This document shows, in pieces, positions 30,228 through 37,470 of a stretch of DNA of 54,016 nt. A program made the translations under genes and the position numbers. This DNA comes from a virus. Each line of letters starts with the position of its first letter. Within the stretch, counting starts at the first letter, position 1. Under the pieces are notes generated by a model. The model was not told the DNA's origin. It saw nothing but the letters and a program-made list of their open reading frames with translations, and ran no database searches. The DNA lies in the IMG/VR virus record IMGVR_UViG_3300009093_000056, positions 1 to 54,016 of that record; one strand, written 5' to 3'.

Positions 30228-31726
30228 GCGTTCACCAACTGCCTCTCGGTTGTCCTCAAGATGTTCGGCGGCAGCGGCCCCGACTGACCCATGCTGTGCT
30301 CGTACGAAAGCCCGACGCCGCCCGCGTTGTACGGAATTCCGAGCGCCGCCCGCACTTCCGCCTCCAGCGCGTCGCGCAACTCCACGATCCGCTCAGCGCT
30401 CAGATGATCGGTGAAGACGTAGGACACGTAATCGCCAGGCACGCCTTTGTAGTACTCCGCCACGCGGTTAAAATCGACCTCGTAGGCGTGGAGACGGTCG
30501 CCGGACTTCGGCGCGGTGTACGTCCATGTTCCCGGAGCGGTCTCGGTCGCCTCATCGTAATACGGCGTTCCTGGATAGGTGCTGATCACCGTGCAATCAA
30601 AATCGTCGGGCCGCTCTTGCAGAAGCCACTGCTTCGTCGCTCCGATCGTCTCGGCGCTCTCCCCGGCGTGCCCGATGGACATTAGGGCTTTCACCTTCAG
30701 CCCGTGCCGCCTCGCAATCGCCATGCACTCGCTGTTCTGCTCGCGCGTCGCCTTCTTCTGGATGTTCTCCAGGATGCGCGGACTACCGCTCTCGAAGCCG
30801 ATCAGTATCCACCGGAACCCGGCGCGGACCATCGCTCGCGCTTGCTCGTCGGTGAAGAGGTTACTCTTGACGAAGCCGCGAAGCCGAAACTCGACGCCCA
30901 ATTCCGCCTGCAGTGCCGCAATCGCGTCCATCAGTTCGACCATGCTCTTGCTGACGTTGAGTTCGTCGTCGTAGAACATGAAGCCGGTAACGCCGTACAG
31001 CTCGTAGAGGTGCCGCACTTCCGCGACCACATTCTCGGTCGAGCGGGTGCGGATGCGTCGCAGCATCGGGGAGTTGCGGCCCCCACAAAAGGCACACATG
31101 TACGGGCATCCGAGCTGTCCGATCAGCGACGTTGCGCGGTGGCTCTCGATCGCGTAATGATAGCTCTCCATGTCCACGAGGTGACGCGCCGGGAGCGGGA
31201 GTTCGTTGAGCCGGTCGTTCGTCAGGAACAATCTGCTCGCGGCATCGTCGCCGTCGATTAACTTCGGCGCATCCGGCATGAGTGCATGAAAGATGCTATC
31301 TTCGCCGTCACCTGCCACCAGCACATCGAACATTTCTGCCAGAACGTCAAACGCACGAACCGCGCGCCCCGTGATCTCATGCTTCACCTCTCGCTTCCGT
31401 GCTGCATTTACGAGCGTGACGTGCGGACCGCCGAGGATCACCTTCGCATCCGGCCGTGTTTCTCTCAGAACCGCTGCAATCTTGGCTGTGGCGGGCATCT
31501 GCGGGGTCGTCGCGGTCAAACCGAACACCGTCGCGTTCGTGCGGCTCGCGTGGTCCCGAACGGCCTCCTCGTAGTTCTCGACACCATTTAGGTCCAAATG
31601 CTCGACGGTGTATCCGTCTGCCTCCAGAACCGCCCCGACCCGGAGTATGCCGAGCGCAACAAAAACCCGAGCGTCTAAGAGGAAGACGCTCGGGGGAGTG
31701 ATGAGACAGATTGTCGGCTTATTCAC
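30224..31726 (-). CDS. Cobalamin-binding-type radical SAM enzyme
   Basis: 500 aa from the GTG at 31726 (GTGA overlap); a longer frame to 31738 is possible. Residues 1-145 form a B12-binding-like Rossmann domain beginning PTICLITPPSVFLLDARVF and with ILGGPHVTL at 97-105. The radical SAM core has CPYMCAFC (Cys207, Cys211, Cys214), the CxxxCxxC cluster site. The DxHxxG cobalamin-ligand motif is not evident. Such enzymes make unactivated-carbon methylations or ring changes. A strong hairpin lies in its 5' coding end. Substrate unknown; sugar or peptide of this cassette inferred. Confidence 0.8.
   Translation of the reverse strand: MNKPTICLITPPSVFLLDARVFVALGILRVGAVLEADGYTVEHLDLNGVENYEEAVRDHASRTNATVFGLTATTPQMPATAKIAAVLRETRPDAKVILGGPHVTLVNAARKREVKHEITGRAVRAFDVLAEMFDVLVAGDGEDSIFHALMPDAPKLIDGDDAASRLFLTNDRLNELPLPARHLVDMESYHYAIESHRATSLIGQLGCPYMCAFCGGRNSPMLRRIRTRSTENVVAEVRHLYELYGVTGFMFYDDELNVSKSMVELMDAIAALQAELGVEFRLRGFVKSNLFTDEQARAMVRAGFRWILIGFESGSPRILENIQKKATREQNSECMAIARRHGLKVKALMSIGHAGESAETIGATKQWLLQERPDDFDCTVISTYPGTPYYDEATETAPGTWTYTAPKSGDRLHAYEVDFNRVAEYYKGVPGDYVSYVFTDHLSAERIVELRDALEAEVRAALGIPYNAGGVGLSYEHSMGQSGPLPPNILRTTERQLVNA
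31661..31694 (-). terminator. Perfect terminator-like hairpin inside the radical SAM gene
   Basis: Minus strand CCCGAGCGTCT (31684-31694) and AGACGCTCGGG (31666-31676) pair over 11 bp, loop TCCTCTT, followed by TTTTTG. It lies in codons about 11-22 of the radical SAM gene and encodes conserved residues of the B12 domain start. Confidence 0.6.
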
Positions 31727-32253
31727 TTGTGGACCCATCGGAGCGTGACGACCGTCGTCCCTTCGGGTGCGGGGCCGAAAACTTCATCGACCGCCCGCTT
31801 CACGCCCTGAAAGTGATCGTGGCCGTAGTCGTGGAAGACGATCACGCCGCAGGGCCTCACTCGCGGCCACCACCTCGCGATGTCGGCGACCACATCCTCG
31901 TACGTGTGCATCGCATCGAGGAAGATCATATCGTAGTCGTCGGTCAGGCATCCCGCCGCCGTCTCGCTCGAATAGAGGCGGTATTCGACGTTCAGGAACC
32001 GCGCCGTGGCCGTCCGGAAGTCGTCGAGCGTCTGAACGCTCTCCATCTGTTCCTGCCCGGCGGAATTGGCCGAAAACGTGTCGCAGCACATCAGCGATTT
32101 CGCGGTGATCGCCATGCAGAACGCCGACAGCCCCTTGAACGAGCCGATTTCGAGCACGTCGCGGTTTGCAGCCAGTTCCGCGAGCTTGTCCATCTCGCTC
32201 GGATGGAGGAACCCTTCAATCCCTATTGATTTCGTCGTCTCAAGTAGGTCCAA
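31723..32253 (-). CDS. Class I SAM-dependent methyltransferase
   Basis: 176 aa, TTG start following the PLOD-like gene. Motif I VLEIGSFKG at residues 33-41, an acidic strand-end CCDTF at 56-60, then YDMIFLDAMHTYEDV at 107-121 and GVIVFHDYG at 136-144. This matches the Methyltransf_24 type, which includes sugar O-methyltransferases and cephalosporin hydroxylase-like proteins. The conserved LDAxH and HD residues suggest a metal-assisted O-methyl transfer. Overlap (GTGA) with the radical SAM gene. Confidence 0.75.
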   Translation of the reverse strand: MDLLETTKSIGIEGFLHPSEMDKLAELAANRDVLEIGSFKGLSAFCMAITAKSLMCCDTFSANSAGQEQMESVQTLDDFRTATARFLNVEYRLYSSETAAGCLTDDYDMIFLDAMHTYEDVVADIARWWPRVRPCGVIVFHDYGHDHFQGVKRAVDEVFGPAPEGTTVVTLRWVHK

Positions 32254-32254
32254 T

Positions 32255-32983
32255 TTAAGACAGTCCCCATTTCTTCAGAAACTTCGGCATGAGCTTGTCC
32301 TTAGACCCGCCATTAAAATGAAAAACACCGGGTGTCGTCCCGGTGATCCGGTTACGAATACGTTCGCCTCGCGTATCGAACTCTTTCACGAACGACGCGC
32401 TCAGGCACTGCGCCAGCTCGCACGCGGTATCGACGACCATATCGACCGGCTGCGCGATATAGGCGATCTGGCCCTGTTCCTGGTCGTCGGGGTAGATCCA
32501 TCCGGTATCGTCTGCGTTTCGCCGGTCAAAACCGAGCGCATCGAGGTTCTGCCACTCTAGGCACGCGAGCATCTTCTCGGCCGGGCCACAAAAGAAGCCG
32601 TTGTTCAAGAACCGCCACGGCGACCCGGTATCCGGGAAGTGGTCGGCAAGATCAGTGCGCGGCCAGCACGCTTTTTCTGCGTTGAACACGATCGCATCGC
32701 CGTAGAGAGACGCGGCGCGCTCGTCGATCGACTGCGGGTGCTCGCAGAACACGATGTCCCAGGCGTCGCACACAATAATCCGATCCGCTTTGTTCTTTCC
32801 AGCCCGCAGCCAGTTGCGCAGCAGGTTCGGCTTGGTAATCAAACCGCCCCACGGCTCGTTCATCCCTAAAATCACAGGCTTGAACTGGAAGCGCTTCAGG
32901 CTTTCGAGGTAGGTCGAGAAACGATAGTACGGCTCCGTTGGCACGCGGCTCGAAACCGACACAACTTGCACCGATTTAACCAA
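32255..32983 (-). CDS. PLOD-like glycosyltransferase, copy 2
   Basis: 242 aa if the TTG at 32983 is used (GGAAGG 7 nt upstream); the codon overlaps the previous stop. DRIIVCDAWDIVF at about 68-79 carries the DxxD/DxD metal site, and WRFLNNGFFCGPAEKM at 123-138 follows the pattern of PLOD/procollagen-type glycosyltransferases ('fLNsGl.iG.a'). DDQ at 163-165 is the usual later acidic motif. Clearly paralogous to the gene upstream. It should transfer a UDP-sugar such as galactose or glucose. No signal peptide. Confidence 0.75.
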   Translation of the reverse strand: MVKSVQVVSVSSRVPTEPYYRFSTYLESLKRFQFKPVILGMNEPWGGLITKPNLLRNWLRAGKNKADRIIVCDAWDIVFCEHPQSIDERAASLYGDAIVFNAEKACWPRTDLADHFPDTGSPWRFLNNGFFCGPAEKMLACLEWQNLDALGFDRRNADDTGWIYPDDQEQGQIAYIAQPVDMVVDTACELAQCLSASFVKEFDTRGERIRNRITGTTPGVFHFNGGSKDKLMPKFLKKWGLS

Positions 32984-33683
32984 GTGCGAGCCTTCCGTAG
33001 AACGCGGGACCGCAAATCTCCTTCGCGCCGCCGTTGAAGTGGAAGACGCCAGGGGCCGAACCCGCGATTTTGTTCGTGATTTCGTCTCCCGAGAGGTCAA
33101 ACTCGCTCAAATCACACGCCGAAAGTGTCTGCGCGAGCCTGCACTGCGTGTCAACGACCATTTCGACCGGCTGTTTGGCAAAAAGCGCCTGATATTCGCC
33201 CTGATCGTTAGGATAGGGACCGCCAGGCGGGTCAAAACCGATGCTTTCGATGTCCATCGCGTTCAAAAGTGCGAGAATTTGGCTTGCGGGACCACACATG
33301 AATCCGGAATTCAAAAACCGCCACGGACTGCCATCGTCCGGGAAGCAGTCGCGCAGGTCTTCGCGCGGCCAACAGCCCTTTTCACCGTTAAACACCACTG
33401 CGTCCCCGAACCACTCGGCGCACCGGTCGCCGATCCCGTGCGGATGCTTCGCGAAGATGATGTCGAAGGCGTCACAGACGATCAGTCGGTCACTCGTGTT
33501 GTGCCCGTTCCGCAGCCATTCGCGAAGAAGGTAGGGCTTCGTCATCAATCCTTGCCACGTGCCGTTCATTCCGAGGACCGTCGGCGTCTCAGCGAAGCGC
33601 GCGAGGCTTTCGATGAACAGGTCGAAGCGATAGTACGGCTCTGCGGGAACCCGGCTCGCTACGGTAACAACTTGTGCGTTCAT
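32976..33683 (-). CDS. PLOD-like glycosyltransferase, copy 1
   Basis: 235 aa, ATGA overlap with the methyltransferase gene. SRVPAEPYYRFDLFIESL near the start, DRLIVCDAFDIIF at 65-77 (metal site), WRFLNSGFMCGPASQ at 121-135 and NDQGEYQALF in the second half. These are the landmarks of PLOD/COLGALT-type glycosyltransferases. The downstream paralogue shares order and motifs, so this is a tandem duplication that has diverged, probably giving two specificities. Confidence 0.75.
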   Translation of the reverse strand: MNAQVVTVASRVPAEPYYRFDLFIESLARFAETPTVLGMNGTWQGLMTKPYLLREWLRNGHNTSDRLIVCDAFDIIFAKHPHGIGDRCAEWFGDAVVFNGEKGCWPREDLRDCFPDDGSPWRFLNSGFMCGPASQILALLNAMDIESIGFDPPGGPYPNDQGEYQALFAKQPVEMVVDTQCRLAQTLSACDLSEFDLSGDEITNKIAGSAPGVFHFNGGAKEICGPAFYGRLALG

Positions 33684-34441
33684 GCCACCCTCGCCGACAC
33701 AGTTTCGTGCCCTGAAGTCCATCGACCGAACTTGATCGCCTCAAAAGCCGCCCATTCCAACATCATAGTCACGTGCTTGACACTGTGGACGTAGACATGC
33801 TCGGCAGGGCAGAAGAACCGCTCTGTGACTTCCTCGCCCGGACTGACCATCGGAAGCATGAGCAGCAACTGCCCGCCATCCTTCAGCAGCCGTTTGCATT
33901 CGGTCAGGAACGGACCGGGATCGTGAATGTGCTCAAAGAGGTCGAGCGCGACGATCAGAGAAAACGAGCCGGGATTGATCCGCGCCGTAACCTCCGGGAA
34001 GTACCCGAACATTAAGTGCGCTTCCGGCCCCGCCGTTTCCTGGATGTACTCGCGGTACGAGCGATCAACGTCGATCCCGAAGACAGGCGTAAACCCGGCA
34101 TCGTGAAGCCTGCGAAGGAGGTTCCCAGGAGCGCAGGCGATTTCAAGCGCGCCCCCGCCCGCTCCCTCGATCTGCCCCATCACGTACTCGTTCTTCGTGA
34201 CGCCGCACTCGTGGTGACTGTCTACGTTGAAGGACTGCTCGGCGATTGTGGAACGACCATTCTCGTGCGTCCAGTAGTCACGCTCGTAGATCGCCGCAGG
34301 GTCCACTGGAGCCATGCTGACGTACGTCCCACACAGCGTGCAGATTTGATAGTCCTGCACGCTGCACGGGCACAGATTGTGTGCGCATGGGATGATCGGT
34401 GTACGCGGGTCTTCGGCTATCGGCGCTGCTTTTCTCCTCAT
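33680..34441 (-). CDS. SAM methyltransferase with N-terminal zinc module
   Basis: 253 aa, ATGA overlap. Cysteines at 19, 24, 26, 34 and 37 (CPC and CTLC) form a zinc-binding head, as in class I methyltransferases acting on nucleotide-linked or terminal sugars (13-type C-methyltransferase relatives). Motif I ALEIACAPGNLL at 98-109, FGIDVD at 121-126, LIVALDLFEHI in the middle and LLKDGGQLLLMLP as motif III region. Coupled to another methyltransferase upstream and a glycosyltransferase downstream, fitting sugar methylation. Confidence 0.75.
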   Translation of the reverse strand: MRRKAAPIAEDPRTPIIPCAHNLCPCSVQDYQICTLCGTYVSMAPVDPAAIYERDYWTHENGRSTIAEQSFNVDSHHECGVTKNEYVMGQIEGAGGGALEIACAPGNLLRRLHDAGFTPVFGIDVDRSYREYIQETAGPEAHLMFGYFPEVTARINPGSFSLIVALDLFEHIHDPGPFLTECKRLLKDGGQLLLMLPMVSPGEEVTERFFCPAEHVYVHSVKHVTMMLEWAAFEAIKFGRWTSGHETVSARVA

Positions 34442-34986
34442 CCTGGCACCTGCGGTTCCGGGACCGGCTTTCTGCCGATGTACAGGATACTGTAGCAGTC
34501 CGGGTTGTCATCTACGAAGTCGTCGCGGATCGCTTCGTAGGTATGCAGGTAGGCGGTCAGTTCTCCGACGTGGCTCTCGTGTCGGTGATTCCCGTTGTCG
34601 CAGTCGTAGGGCGGGTTCGCCTCCAATCCGCGCAGGACGTTGCGCCGAAAACGCAACCGGTCCGGGACCGCAATCAGCATGTACCCGCCCGGCTTCAGCA
34701 CCCGATCCCACTCGCGCAGGACCGGCCCCCAGTCCGCGAAGTCTTCGAGGAGGTGGCTCGCGTGCACGAAGTCGAGGGTGTGATCCTTGAACGGCAGGTC
34801 AGTCGCGTCGCCCTGGTAGTGGATGTTGCCACGCTCCCGGTTCGGGTTATACGACTTGAACTGCTCGTCGGGGAGGTCGAGCTGGATCGCCCACGGCGCG
34901 ATTGGAGACCCGTCGCTGCCAAGATCGACGCCGTTCCCTTGAACGTACTCGGTCACAAGATGACGATGCCTGTCTGTCTCGCTCAT
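34438..34986 (-). CDS. Class I SAM methyltransferase
   Basis: 182 aa, ATGA overlaps at both ends. NGVDLGSDG near residue 18, a long gap, then YQGDATDLPFKDHTLDFVH and EWDRVLKPGGYMLIAVPD. These are the Methyltransf_11 landmarks, with the 'D..dLpf.d.slDfv.s.h.leh' segment often seen in LPS- or glycan-linked methyltransferases. It follows the small coiled-coil protein and precedes a second methyltransferase. Confidence 0.75.
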   Translation of the reverse strand: MSETDRHRHLVTEYVQGNGVDLGSDGSPIAPWAIQLDLPDEQFKSYNPNRERGNIHYQGDATDLPFKDHTLDFVHASHLLEDFADWGPVLREWDRVLKPGGYMLIAVPDRLRFRRNVLRGLEANPPYDCDNGNHRHESHVGELTAYLHTYEAIRDDFVDDNPDCYSILYIGRKPVPEPQVPG

Positions 34987-35174
34987 CGTCCCGTCTCGAC
35001 TTTCTGCAGACGGGCTTCCGTCAACAGTATTGGGAATAACGTCTCCATCTCAAGTAACTGAGTGTAGCGCTCCCTCGTGATAGTTACGCCGACCACTCCT
35101 TCAACCAGTTTGGAAAGTCGTTCGACTTCACGCTCCAATTCTGACAATCTGTCGTTCGTACTTGGTTTTCTCAT
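34983..35174 (-). CDS. Small coiled-coil protein
   Basis: 63 aa with GGAGGCGGCGACTG before the ATG. A coiled coil (NDRLSELEREVERLSKLVEG) followed by ITRERYTQLLEMETLFPILL. No catalytic motif. Being placed between the isomerase and a methyltransferase, it may be an assembly or dimerisation partner, but no evidence beyond position. Confidence 0.6.
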   Translation of the reverse strand: MRKPSTNDRLSELEREVERLSKLVEGVVGVTITRERYTQLLEMETLFPILLTEARLQKVETGR

Positions 35175-35191
35175 CAGTCGCCGCCTCCTAT

Positions 35192-35884
35192 TCAGCCCTT
35201 GATCCTCTCCATCAGCCCGAGAAACAGCATGTGAAGGATCACCATGTGAACGTCTTCCGCTTGCTGCATACTCTCGGTGGGAACGTGGATCGAGATGTCA
35301 ACCGTCTTCGCCAGCACGCCGCCGTCGAAGCCTGAAAGTCCGATCGTCGTCACACATTCACTCTCACTCGCGACCTGTACGGCGTTGAGAACATTCGCGC
35401 TGTTCCCGCTCCCCGACACGGCCACCAGGACCGCCCCGCATTCGTTCCACGTTGCCACTTGCGGGGCAAAGACGTTCGACCATGCGCTGTCGTTGGCCCA
35501 TGCGCTCACAAGCGGCGTAGCGTCGTTCAGACAGATCGCCTTCAGCGGCTTGCCGGTCTCTAGGCCGATATTCTTTTGCAGATCATTAACGATGTGGGAA
35601 CATGATGACCCGCTACCGCCGTTGCCGCAGAACATGACGACTTTGTTGTTTTGCCAGGCTCCGTAGAGTGCGTCTACAGCCTTAATCACCTCGAATATGT
35701 CTATCCACTGTACAAGCGTCGCAACCTGCTCGCTGTACTTCACAAAGCGCCGAACAATCGGACTATCTGTGCCGTACTGTCCGTATCCCTCGTGCTGAGA
35801 CATCTTGGTGCACTCTTGCAATTTCTGTTTGAGGCGTACTCGTTTGTCGCCCCTCAATTCCTCCGAAATCTCTGGTAAAGCCAT
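35192..35884 (-). CDS. GmhA-like SIS-domain sugar-phosphate isomerase
   Basis: 230 aa from the ATG at 35884, AGGAGGCGGCGGAACG upstream; the longer frame overlaps the portal stop. The SIS domain is clear: FCGNGGSGSSCSHIVNDL at 85-102, AVSGSGNSANVLNAV at 155-169, IGLSGFDGG at 181-189, VPTESMQQAEDVHMVILH at 201-218. These match sedoheptulose-7-phosphate isomerase (GmhA), including the distal His. GmhA makes D-glycero-D-manno-heptose 7-phosphate. No other heptose-pathway gene is here, so the host would supply later steps. Confidence 0.8.
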   Translation of the reverse strand: MALPEISEELRGDKRVRLKQKLQECTKMSQHEGYGQYGTDSPIVRRFVKYSEQVATLVQWIDIFEVIKAVDALYGAWQNNKVVMFCGNGGSGSSCSHIVNDLQKNIGLETGKPLKAICLNDATPLVSAWANDSAWSNVFAPQVATWNECGAVLVAVSGSGNSANVLNAVQVASESECVTTIGLSGFDGGVLAKTVDISIHVPTESMQQAEDVHMVILHMLFLGLMERIKG

Positions 35885-35907
35885 CGTTCCGCCGCCTCCT
35901 ACACGGC

Positions 35908-37458
35908 TCACGCGCTGATGTTACTCCCCTGGCTCGCGTCAACAAGCAGCGAACTCGCTTCGCCTGCAGTATCCGCACTCGTCGGGGTCATCCCCTTCGC
36001 CTGCATCGCGATGATCTTCGCTTCCGTCTCCTGCTTCTGCGTCAACGACTCCGCCTGAACGGTCTTGATCTCGTTCGGCGGAATTTTCTCCGCCCGCGCT
36101 ACCCGCTCGACGCCGCGAGCGTGCGGCAGGAGGTGGTTGTTGACCTGGCTTATCGTCCGGTCGGTCGTTGCCTGCAAATCCCTCGGCGTCTCTGCGAAGT
36201 ACGTGGGCCAATCGCACGAGACTTCCATCTCCGGGTCCCACGTCCGAATTTGTGGAAATCCGCCCATGTTCTGCAGGGCGGTCAGGACCTGGTGAAAGAA
36301 GAGGCACAGGCCAGACGCGCCCCAGAGTTCGCGCTTGCGATCGGCGGTCGCGATCGTCCGGGAAAACGTCATCGCGAAAGCCAGGCTCGTCATGTTCCCT
36401 TTGTTCGTGATCGCGGCAGGGTCCACCCGCGAAAGGCCAACGCCCCGGTACAGCAAATCCTCCATCCGGTCGGCGTATGATCCGCTGTATGCGCGCGCCG
36501 CCCCGGAGGGTTCCAGCAGTTTCGCGTCGGCCCGGACATCCGGGTTATCGTTACGAATGCTCAGTGGTTCACCGGGCAGCAGCGGCCCCTCGTTATCGAC
36601 ATCTGCATTCGTGACCACCAGGTTCGGCTCGCTGTGCATCTGGTTGCCGCGATCTTCGCCGTGCATCGTGAGGGCGATACGATCGATCAGGCGAAACACG
36701 CGCCAGCAGTCGCCTTCTCCGAGCGGATTACCGGCCACGGCTTTGTTGCGAATGACCGTGATCGGAATGACGCCGAGCGGGTTCTCCTCCTCGCTCTCGA
36801 TCTGCCAGCGTCCTGGGTCGTCGGTGTCGCCAAGGTGCGTCCTGTAGCCGGGCAGGGAACCGATCCCCGCAATATCCGACGCGCCTGCAGGCAGCGGCAC
36901 GTACTTGACGAACTTCTCGTCTGTCCACTCCTCGCGGTAGTAGTACCAGTTGCCGTCGGTAAGGCTCCGGTACGGGTACTGGATGCGCGCCATAAGTAGG
37001 TTCAGGCGGTCGTGCGGGTCGATCCAGACGCGACACTCGGTCGGGATCTTCAAGAAACTGATCTTGACCGGGCAAGCCTTGTCATTCGGATCGACCATGA
37101 ACTTCGCCGCGAGCGCGCCCTGGTTGCCTGCGTCCTCCGCGAGCGGGATGTACTGGCTCGGCAATCCGTTGCGCTTGATGATCGTCTGCAGGAAGTCGTC
37201 GAGGTTCGGGTCGTCCGGGACCGAGAAGGTCGGGACGCCGTTCCTGAACGTGAATTCCGCGAGTTCCGAGACCATCATGCCCACGTAGGGTAGGGGCGTC
37301 GGCTGCGGCCCCTTTTCTCTCGGCCACTGGCTCGTGCCGAACGCGTGGGTCGGGTACGGGCGCATGTTATAGTAGTCAAACGACTGCCAGGCGGCGAGTG
37401 CGGTTTCCAACTGAAACGGGGCAGGCGTCGTCGTGTTTATGAGATCGTTACCGGTCAC
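35908..37458 (-). CDS. Portal protein (SPP1 gp6-like)
   Basis: 516 aa, GTG start with AGAAGGGG 6-7 nt upstream. The N-terminal half has PYVGMMVSELAEFTFRNGVP typical of gp6-like portals; a helical stem region follows (LIDRIALTMHGEDRGNQ), then VDPAAITNKGNMTSLAFAM and RKRELWGASGLCLF. It is directly after the large terminase gene. This is the ring through which DNA passes. Confidence rests on order and on the portal-type segments. Confidence 0.85.
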   Translation of the reverse strand: MTGNDLINTTTPAPFQLETALAAWQSFDYYNMRPYPTHAFGTSQWPREKGPQPTPLPYVGMMVSELAEFTFRNGVPTFSVPDDPNLDDFLQTIIKRNGLPSQYIPLAEDAGNQGALAAKFMVDPNDKACPVKISFLKIPTECRVWIDPHDRLNLLMARIQYPYRSLTDGNWYYYREEWTDEKFVKYVPLPAGASDIAGIGSLPGYRTHLGDTDDPGRWQIESEEENPLGVIPITVIRNKAVAGNPLGEGDCWRVFRLIDRIALTMHGEDRGNQMHSEPNLVVTNADVDNEGPLLPGEPLSIRNDNPDVRADAKLLEPSGAARAYSGSYADRMEDLLYRGVGLSRVDPAAITNKGNMTSLAFAMTFSRTIATADRKRELWGASGLCLFFHQVLTALQNMGGFPQIRTWDPEMEVSCDWPTYFAETPRDLQATTDRTISQVNNHLLPHARGVERVARAEKIPPNEIKTVQAESLTQKQETEAKIIAMQAKGMTPTSADTAGEASSLLVDASQGSNISA

Positions 37459-37470
37459 GCGCGCCCCTTC

